64,000 nucleotides of DNA from the NCBI RefSeq assembly GCF_014648415.1, contig NZ_BMRB01000006.1:124001-188000 (forward strand). The letters are read 5' to 3'. Positions 58,956 through 64,000 of this stretch are shown here, piece by piece. Every line of letters starts with the position of its first letter. Position 1 is the first letter of the stretch. The notes under the pieces were generated by a model. It did not search any database. It was not told the origin of the DNA and saw only the letters and a list, made by a program, of their open reading frames with translations. Origin of the DNA: Actinokineospora fastidiosa (GTDB taxonomy: Bacteria > Actinomycetota > Actinomycetes > Mycobacteriales > Pseudonocardiaceae). The translations under genes and the position numbers were made by a program.

Positions 58956-60460
58956 GCGAGCCGATCGGCGGGTTCGCCCTCGTCCTGCACAGCCACCTGC
59001 CCTGGCTGCCGCACCACGGCGGCTGGCCGGTCGGCGAGGAGTGGCTCTACCAGGCGTGGGCGCACTCGTACCTGCCGGTGGTCGACCTGGTGCGCCGCTT
59101 CGCCGCCGAGGGCCGCACGGACGTGCTGACGCTGGGCGTCACCCCGGTTTTGGCCGCCCAGCTCGACGACCCGTACGCGTTGCGCGCAATGCACGACTGG
59201 CTCGGCAACTGGCACGTGCGCGCCCAGTACGCCGCGGTGAACTGGCGTTCCGCCGACCATCGCCTGCGCGAGCTGGCCGCCGCGGAGTTCCGCGCGTCGG
59301 CGTCGGCGCTGGCCGACTTCGAGGCGAACTGGCGGCACGGCTTCTCCCCCGTGCTGCGGCCGCTGGTGGACGCGGGCGTGATCGAGCTGATCGGCGGCCC
59401 GGCGACGCATCCCTTCCAGCCGCTGCTGGACCCCCGCGTCCGCGGTTTCGCGCTGCGCGCGGGGTTGGCTGACACCGCGCGCCGGATCGGGCGCCGTCCG
59501 CGCGGCATCTGGGCACCCGAGTGCGGGTACGCGCCGGGAATGGAGCACGGGTACGCGAAAGCAGGCGTCGAACGGTTCCTTGTGGACGGTCCCGGCCTGC
59601 ACGGTGACACCGCCTTCGCCCGCCCGGTAGGCGATTCCGGCGTCGTCTGCTTCGGACGCGACCTCGAGGTGACGTATCGCGTGTGGTCGCCGAAGGCGGG
59701 CTATCCCGGCGATCCGGCCTACCGGGACTTCCACACGTACGACCATCCGTCGGGGTTGAAGCCCTCGCGGGTGACCGGCCGATCGGTCGCCCCGGAGCAC
59801 AAGAAGCCGTACGAGCCGGAGCTGGCCGCCGAGGCGGTTCGGCGGCACGCGCGCGATTTCGTCGACACCGTCGTCGCACGGCTGCGGGAGCTGCGCGACC
59901 GGCACGGCAGGCCCGCGCTCGTGGTGTCGGCGTACGACACGGAGCTGTACGGGCACTGGTGGCACGAGGGCCCGGCGTGGCTGGAGGCGGTGCTGCGGGC
60001 GCTGCCGGCGGCCGGGGTCGAGGTCACCACCCTGGGCCGGGCGCTGGACCGCTACCTGGGCGAGCCGGTGGAGCTGCCCGCGTCGTCGTGGGGCTCGGGC
60101 AAGGACTGGCGGGTGTGGGACGGCGCGCAGGTCGCCGACCTGGTCGAGGCCAACGCCGCGCTCCAGGCGGACCTGCTCGACCTCGCCGCGCCCGGCCGGA
60201 CCCGCGACGCCGCGCGGGACCAGGCGGCGCGGGAGGCGCTGCTGGCGCTGTCCAGCGACTGGGCGTTCATGGTGACCAAGGATTCGGCGGCGGACTACGC
60301 CCGCCGCCGCGCGAAGGTCCACGGCGAGCGGTACGCCGAGCTGGCCTCGCTGGTGCGCGCGGGCGCGACCGAGCGGGCGCGGGCCCGCGCGGGCGAGCTG
60401 TGGGCCGAGGACGGCGTGTTCGGCGCGCTCGATGCGCGCGACCTGCTTACTGCCGAGTAG
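58952..60460 (+). CDS. GH57 family 1,4-alpha-glucan branching enzyme (Rv3031-like)
   Basis: A 502-residue GH57 enzyme with the (beta/alpha)7 catalytic domain: GGFALVLHSHLPWL, ELIGGPATHPFQPLLDPRVR, nucleophile Glu190 in GIWAPECGYAPGMEHGYAKA and acid/base Asp329 in VVSAYDTELYGHWWHEGP. The C-terminal DUF1957-type domain follows (SSWGSGKDWRVWDGAQVADL; SSDWAFMVTKDSAADYARRR). In mycobacteria it introduces branches in methylglucose or related alpha-glucans. ATG overlaps the methyltransferase stop (ATGA). It ends 10 bases before the GT4 gene. Confidence 0.94.
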   Translation: MSEPIGGFALVLHSHLPWLPHHGGWPVGEEWLYQAWAHSYLPVVDLVRRFAAEGRTDVLTLGVTPVLAAQLDDPYALRAMHDWLGNWHVRAQYAAVNWRSADHRLRELAAAEFRASASALADFEANWRHGFSPVLRPLVDAGVIELIGGPATHPFQPLLDPRVRGFALRAGLADTARRIGRRPRGIWAPECGYAPGMEHGYAKAGVERFLVDGPGLHGDTAFARPVGDSGVVCFGRDLEVTYRVWSPKAGYPGDPAYRDFHTYDHPSGLKPSRVTGRSVAPEHKKPYEPELAAEAVRRHARDFVDTVVARLRELRDRHGRPALVVSAYDTELYGHWWHEGPAWLEAVLRALPAAGVEVTTLGRALDRYLGEPVELPASSWGSGKDWRVWDGAQVADLVEANAALQADLLDLAAPGRTRDAARDQAAREALLALSSDWAFMVTKDSAADYARRRAKVHGERYAELASLVRAGATERARARAGELWAEDGVFGALDARDLLTAE

Positions 60461-60470
60461 GGTGTCCGGG

Positions 60471-61694
60471 ATGCGCGTGCTGATGCTGTCGTGGGAGTAC
60501 CCGCCGGTCGTGGTCGGCGGGCTCGGCAGGCATGTGCACGCCATCGCCCGGCACATCGCCGCCCACGGCCACGAGGTGGTCGTGCTGTGCAGGCACGAGG
60601 CGGGCACCGACGCGTCGACGCACCCGACCGAGGACGCGGTGCACGAGGGCGTGCGGGTGGTCCGGGTCGCCGAGGACCCGACGCACCTGGTGTTCGAGAA
60701 GGACCTGGTGGCGTGGACGCTGGCCATGGGCCACGCCATGATCCGCGCCGGGCTGCGGCTGCTCGACGGCTGGCGCCCGGACGTCGTGCACGCCCACGAC
60801 TGGCTGGTCACCCACCCGGCGATCACGCTGGCCGAGCAGGCGGGCGTGCCGCTGGTGGCCACGCTGCACGCCACCGAGGCGGGCAGGCACTCCGGCTGGC
60901 TGTCGCAGCCGCTCAACCAGCAGGTCCACTCCGCGGAGTGGTGGCTGGCCAACCGCGCGGACGCGCTGATCACGTGCTCGTCGGCGATGCGCGCGGAGGC
61001 GGCGCACCTCTTCGAGGTCGACCCGGCCTCGATCGAGGTCATCCACAACGGGATCGAGCCGCGCGGCTGGAAGGTCACGCCGGTGCGCTCGGCCGCCCCG
61101 CAGCTGCTGTTCTTCGGCCGCCTGGAGTGGGAGAAGGGCGTCCACGACCTGATCGCGGCGCTGCCCAGGGTGCGGCGGACCCATCCGGGGACGCGGCTGG
61201 TGGTGGCGGGACGCGGCTCGCAGGTGCACAACCTGATCGAGCTGGCGCGCAAGCACCGGGTGCGCCGCGCGGTGGACTTCGTGGGGCACCTGACGGACGA
61301 GGCGCTGTCGGCTGCGCTGGGGGCGTCCGACGCGGTCGTGCTGCCGAGCCGGTACGAGCCGTTCGGCATCGTCGCGCTGGAGGCGGCCGCCGCGGGCGCG
61401 CCGCTGGTGGCGTCGACCGCGGGCGGGCTGGGCGAGGTGGTGATCGACGGCCGCACCGGTTTGTCGTTCGCGCCGGGCGACGTGGACGGCCTGACCCGCG
61501 CGGTGCGGGCGGTGCTGGACGACCCGGCGGCGGCGCGCAGGCGGGCGCGTGCGGCCAAGGCGCGGCTGTCGGTGGACTTCGACTGGAGCCGCATCGCCGC
61601 GCAGACGGTCGAGGTGTACGCGCGGGCGTCCGTGGGCGCCCACCCGCCGCTGGGGCGGCCCAAGATCGCGTCGGGGAACGCCTTCGGGCCATAG
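60471..61694 (+). CDS. GT4 family alpha-glucosyltransferase (Rv3032-like)
   Basis: A 407-residue GT-B transferase. The N-terminal domain starts MRVLMLSWEYPPVVVGGLGR, as in glycogen synthase-like GT4 enzymes, with DVVHAHDWLVTHPAI. The nucleotide-binding C-terminal domain has LLFFGRLEWEKGVHDLIAAL and the E-x7-E motif PSRYEPFGIVALEAAAAGAP. Rv3032 elongates alpha-1,4-glucan for methylglucose lipopolysaccharide and capsular glucan, probably from UDP- or ADP-glucose. A TAGGGT hexamer overlapping the GH57 stop codon lies 7 bases before ATG and may act as an internal leaderless promoter. Confidence 0.94.
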   Translation: MRVLMLSWEYPPVVVGGLGRHVHAIARHIAAHGHEVVVLCRHEAGTDASTHPTEDAVHEGVRVVRVAEDPTHLVFEKDLVAWTLAMGHAMIRAGLRLLDGWRPDVVHAHDWLVTHPAITLAEQAGVPLVATLHATEAGRHSGWLSQPLNQQVHSAEWWLANRADALITCSSAMRAEAAHLFEVDPASIEVIHNGIEPRGWKVTPVRSAAPQLLFFGRLEWEKGVHDLIAALPRVRRTHPGTRLVVAGRGSQVHNLIELARKHRVRRAVDFVGHLTDEALSAALGASDAVVLPSRYEPFGIVALEAAAAGAPLVASTAGGLGEVVIDGRTGLSFAPGDVDGLTRAVRAVLDDPAAARRRARAAKARLSVDFDWSRIAAQTVEVYARASVGAHPPLGRPKIASGNAFGP

Positions 61695-61702
61695 TGGTCC
61701 CC

Positions 61703-62556
61703 ATGCGGGTTCTCGTCTTGGGGGGCACGGCCTTCGTCGGCCGCGCGATCGTGGATGCCATGCTGACGTCGGGGTTGTCGCCGACATTGTTCAACCGGGG
61801 GACGTCGGCGTTGTTCCCCGAGGTGCCGCGGTTGGTCGGCGATCGGTCCACGGGTGACTACTCGGCCTTGTCGTCCGGCTCCTGGGATGCCGTGGTCGAC
61901 GTCAGCGGGTATGTGCCGCGCCATGTGGGGCAGGCGATGGCGGCGCTGGACGGGCGGGTCGGCCGGTACCTGTTCATCTCCAGCCACGTCGTGTACGCGT
62001 CGTGCGGGCCGGGCGCCGACGAGGACACTCCCCGGCGAGAGCCGGTGCGCGACACCGAGGTGCTGACCAACGAGACGTACGGCCCGTGCAAGGTCGCCTG
62101 CGAGGACGATGTGCTGGCCCGCTTCGGCGACCGGGCGACGATCGTGCGGCCGAGCAAGGTGGCGGGGCCGTTCGACCCCCAGGAGGGCTTCACCCACTGG
62201 CTGCGCCTGGCCGCGGCGGGCGGCCGGGTCGAGGTCCCCGGCGATCCCGCGCAGCCGGTGCAGCTGATCGATTCCCGCGACCTGGCCCAGCTCGTGGTGC
62301 GCCTGCTGGTCGACGACCGCCCCGGCGCCTACAACGCCGTCGGCCCGATCACGACCCTGGCGGACCTGATCAGGACGTGCGCGTCGGTGGCGGGGACGTC
62401 CGTGGAGATCGCGCGCGTGCCACCCGCCCCAGCACCCCTCATCCGCGCCGACTGGGCGACACAGCAACGCAGCTCCGCTCGCGCGCGGGCGGCGGGATGC
62501 CGGTGACCCCGCTCGCCGTCACCGCGGCCGATGTGCTGGCCTGGGACCGCGCGTGA
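61703..62556 (+). pseudogene. NAD-dependent epimerase/dehydratase with apparent 3' frameshift
   Basis: An SDR-type sugar epimerase/reductase: MRVLVLGGTAFVGRAIVDAM, YLFISSHVVYASCG, the YxxxK pair in TYGPCKVACED and VRPSKVAGPFDPQEG. In the first frame it stops at 62506 after a tail ending ARAAGCR (267 residues). From base 62497 the +2 frame reads MPVTPLAVTAADVLAWDRA and stops at 62556, exactly overlapping the next start (GTGA). That tail is what the family normally carries, so one base appears missing in the G-rich run at 62491-62496. Sequencing error or real mutation cannot be told apart. The protein may still fold, as only about 17 residues are altered. Confidence 0.7.
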
Positions 62557-63164
62557 ACGACGTCCGCGCGTCCTACGACAAGGTGGCGGCCGACTACGCT
62601 GCCCTGCTCCACGACGAGCTGGCGGGCAAGCCGTTCGACCGCGCCATGCTCGCCACGTTCGCCGAGCTGGTGGACGGCCCGGTGGTGGAGGTGGGCTGCG
62701 GGCCGGGCCGGATCGCCGCCCACCTGCACGGCCTGGGCGTGGACGTCTCCGGGATCGACCTGTCACCGGGCATGGTCGCCGTGGCCAGGCGGACGTATCC
62801 GGGCCTGCGCTTCGCGGTGGGCACGATGACCGCCCTGGACATCCCCGACACCGCCCTCCGCGGCGTCGTGGCCTGGTACTCGATCTGCCACACGCCCCTC
62901 GACGACCTGCCCGCGGTGTTCGTCGAGCTCCACCGCGTCCTGGCTCCCGGCGGGCTGCTCCTGCTCGCCTTCAAGGCGGGCGACCGGAAGGGGCGCCTCA
63001 GCCACGCGTACGGCCACGACCTGTCCCTCGACGTGCACTGGCACCCGCCGGAGCGCGTCGCGGCGATGGCGGCGGACGCGGGCTTCACCGAGTCCGCCCG
63101 CCTGGTCCGCGCTGCGGACGGCGGGGAGAAGGGCCCGCAGGCGTACTACCTGGGACGGCGCTAG
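62553..63164 (+). CDS. SAM-dependent methyltransferase
   Basis: A 203-residue class I methyltransferase (ASYDKVAADYAALLHDEL; motif I VVEVGCGPGRIAAHLHGLGV; IDLSPGMVAVARRTYP; VLAPGGLLLLAFKAGD). The GTG start at 62553 overlaps the restored epimerase frame by four bases, so it probably belongs with the epimerase as an added pair inside the polysaccharide cluster. Its TAG stop and the TAG of the convergent acyltransferase share the sequence CTAG. The substrate is unknown; a small molecule or sugar is likely. Confidence 0.88.
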   Translation: MNDVRASYDKVAADYAALLHDELAGKPFDRAMLATFAELVDGPVVEVGCGPGRIAAHLHGLGVDVSGIDLSPGMVAVARRTYPGLRFAVGTMTALDIPDTALRGVVAWYSICHTPLDDLPAVFVELHRVLAPGGLLLLAFKAGDRKGRLSHAYGHDLSLDVHWHPPERVAAMAADAGFTESARLVRAADGGEKGPQAYYLGRR

Positions 63165-63904
63165 GCCGACTCCAGCGTCTCCCGCAGGGCGCGGTCGGCC
63201 TTGCGGCCCATGTCGGCGATGGCCTCGCGGCGGGCGGCGTCGGCCTCGTAGGCGGCGCGGCGGTCGCGCACGACCCGGGCCGGGATGCCCGCGGCGACGG
63301 CGTAGTCGGGGATGTCGCCGCGGACGACGGCGTGCGCGCCGAGGACGCAGCCCCGGCCGATCCGCGTGCCCTTGGTGACGGTGACCTTGGTGCAGATCCA
63401 GGTGTCCGGCCCGATGCGCACCGGGGACTTGACGATGCCCTGGTCCTTGATCGGCTGGTGGATGTCGTCGGTGACGTGGTCGAAGTCGCAGATGTAGACC
63501 CAGTCGGCGACCAGGGCGGCGGCGCCGAACTCGATGTCGAGGTAGCAGTTGACGACGTTCTGCCTGCCGAAGACGACCTTGTCGCCGATGCGCAGTGAGC
63601 CCTCGTGGCAGCGGATGGCGTTGCCGTCGCCGATGTGCACCCAGCGCCCGATCTCCAGCCGCCCGAACCCGGGCCGGGCGTGGATCTCGACGTCCTTGCC
63701 GAGGAACACCATGCCCCGCAGCACGACGTGCGGGTTGGCCAGGCGGAACTTGAGCAGCCGCCAGTAGCGGACCAGATACCACGGCGTGAAGGCGCGGTGC
63801 CGGATGACCCAGCGCAGCGAGTCCAGGGTGAGGAACCGCGCCTGCGCCGGATCCCGCCGCTGCCGCATCCGAGAGGTGAACGGCGAACCCCACATGGACG
63901 TCAT
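63161..63904 (-). CDS. Left-handed beta-helix acyltransferase (Rv3034c-like)
   Basis: A 247-residue acetyl/acyltransferase with hexapeptide repeats (GKDVEIHARPGFGRLEIGRW; VHIGDGNAIRCHEGSLRIGD; VRIGPDTWICTKVTVTKGTR; IGRGCVLGAHAVVRGDIPDY) and the catalytic-type histidine in CDFDHVTDD. In M. tuberculosis the equivalent Rv3034c belongs to the methylglucose lipopolysaccharide cluster, where sugars are acylated. TACCTT lies 7 bases before ATG 63904 on the coding strand. The remaining 96 bases to the window edge hold no supported gene. Confidence 0.87.
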   Translation of the reverse strand: MTSMWGSPFTSRMRQRRDPAQARFLTLDSLRWVIRHRAFTPWYLVRYWRLLKFRLANPHVVLRGMVFLGKDVEIHARPGFGRLEIGRWVHIGDGNAIRCHEGSLRIGDKVVFGRQNVVNCYLDIEFGAAALVADWVYICDFDHVTDDIHQPIKDQGIVKSPVRIGPDTWICTKVTVTKGTRIGRGCVLGAHAVVRGDIPDYAVAAGIPARVVRDRRAAYEADAARREAIADMGRKADRALRETLESA

Positions 63905-64000
63905 GCGCAGAAAGGTAACCCAGCCACCCCACCACCGGCCCAACCCCTCCTTCCACCTCACCCGCGACCCCCCGGACCAGCGCCGAGCCACCCCTCGGCC

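Noticed and set aside
58415..62467. 1350-codon minus-strand open frame
   Set aside because: It lies opposite four well-supported genes (methyltransferase, GH57, GT4, epimerase) and has no recognisable domain.

Overview
The window comes from a high-GC actinobacterium, most likely a member of the Pseudonocardiaceae or a close relative. GC-rich third codon positions, many GTG starts, Pseudonocardiaceae-style DUF397/XRE regulators and a DUF574 methyltransferase all point that way. The housekeeping backbone also matches, from memory, the gene set of Mycobacterium tuberculosis Rv2996c to Rv3034c: serA, ilvBNC, cfp6, doxX, lppZ, gatCAB, an ACT protein, ligA, a MetE-like protein, mnmA, iscS, two acyltransferases, etfBA and the methylglucose-polysaccharide genes. 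The order is partly rearranged and accessory genes are inserted between these blocks.

Region by region: 1-3.9 kb holds partial serA, a 691-residue proline-rich protein coupled to a DUF397 protein, and an unknown gene. 3.9-11.5 kb holds a secreted alpha/beta hydrolase, ilvD, a PH-domain protein and the ilvBNC operon. That operon is preceded by a complete attenuation leader: promoter, 15-codon leader peptide with Ile-Leu-Val-Leu, three mutually exclusive hairpins and a T-run. 11.5-14.7 kb holds doxX, a 2-hydroxyacid dehydrogenase, an lppZ-like lipoprotein and a duplicated terminator region. 14.7-21.9 kb holds gatCAB (with an extra 65-residue membrane protein between gatA and gatB), an ACT protein, ligA and an unknown gene, followed by an exact 12 x 19-bp tandem repeat. 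22.4-24.6 kb holds a MoaD/ThiS-BNR pair and a lower-GC patch with a HEAT-like protein. 24.6-30.8 kb holds sdhCAB, a divergent LysR regulator, a threonine-dehydratase-like enzyme and a MetE-like protein. 30.8-31.3 kb carries two inverted copies of a 144-bp palindromic element. 31.3-36.4 kb holds a MacB-like ABC exporter operon, a small membrane protein and an acyl-CoA ligase.

36.7-41.0 kb carries a two-protease locus: a subtilisin-like S8 protease with an FGHGQP repeat linker, then a TPR-CHAT (caspase-like) protein. This is the best candidate for an uncharacterised system in the window. 41.2-46.6 kb holds mnmA, a cysteine desulfurase, an MFS transporter and an ornithine-lipid-like acyltransferase pair. 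46.6-53.5 kb holds a two-component system, a divergent MMPL transporter, and a creatininase, XRE-TPR regulator and CxxC-protein group. 53.5-57.3 kb holds etfBA and a DUF397/XRE regulatory cassette with repeated TGCACGTGCA operators. 57.3-64 kb holds a DUF574 methyltransferase and the methylglucose-polysaccharide-type cluster (methyltransferase, GH57 branching enzyme, GT4 transferase, left-handed beta-helix acyltransferase). An epimerase with an apparent frameshift and another methyltransferase are inserted in that cluster.

At least a dozen genes have a TANNNT -10 hexamer 6-8 bases before the start codon, so leaderless transcription seems common here. No tRNA, rRNA, CRISPR array, transposase or phage gene was seen.
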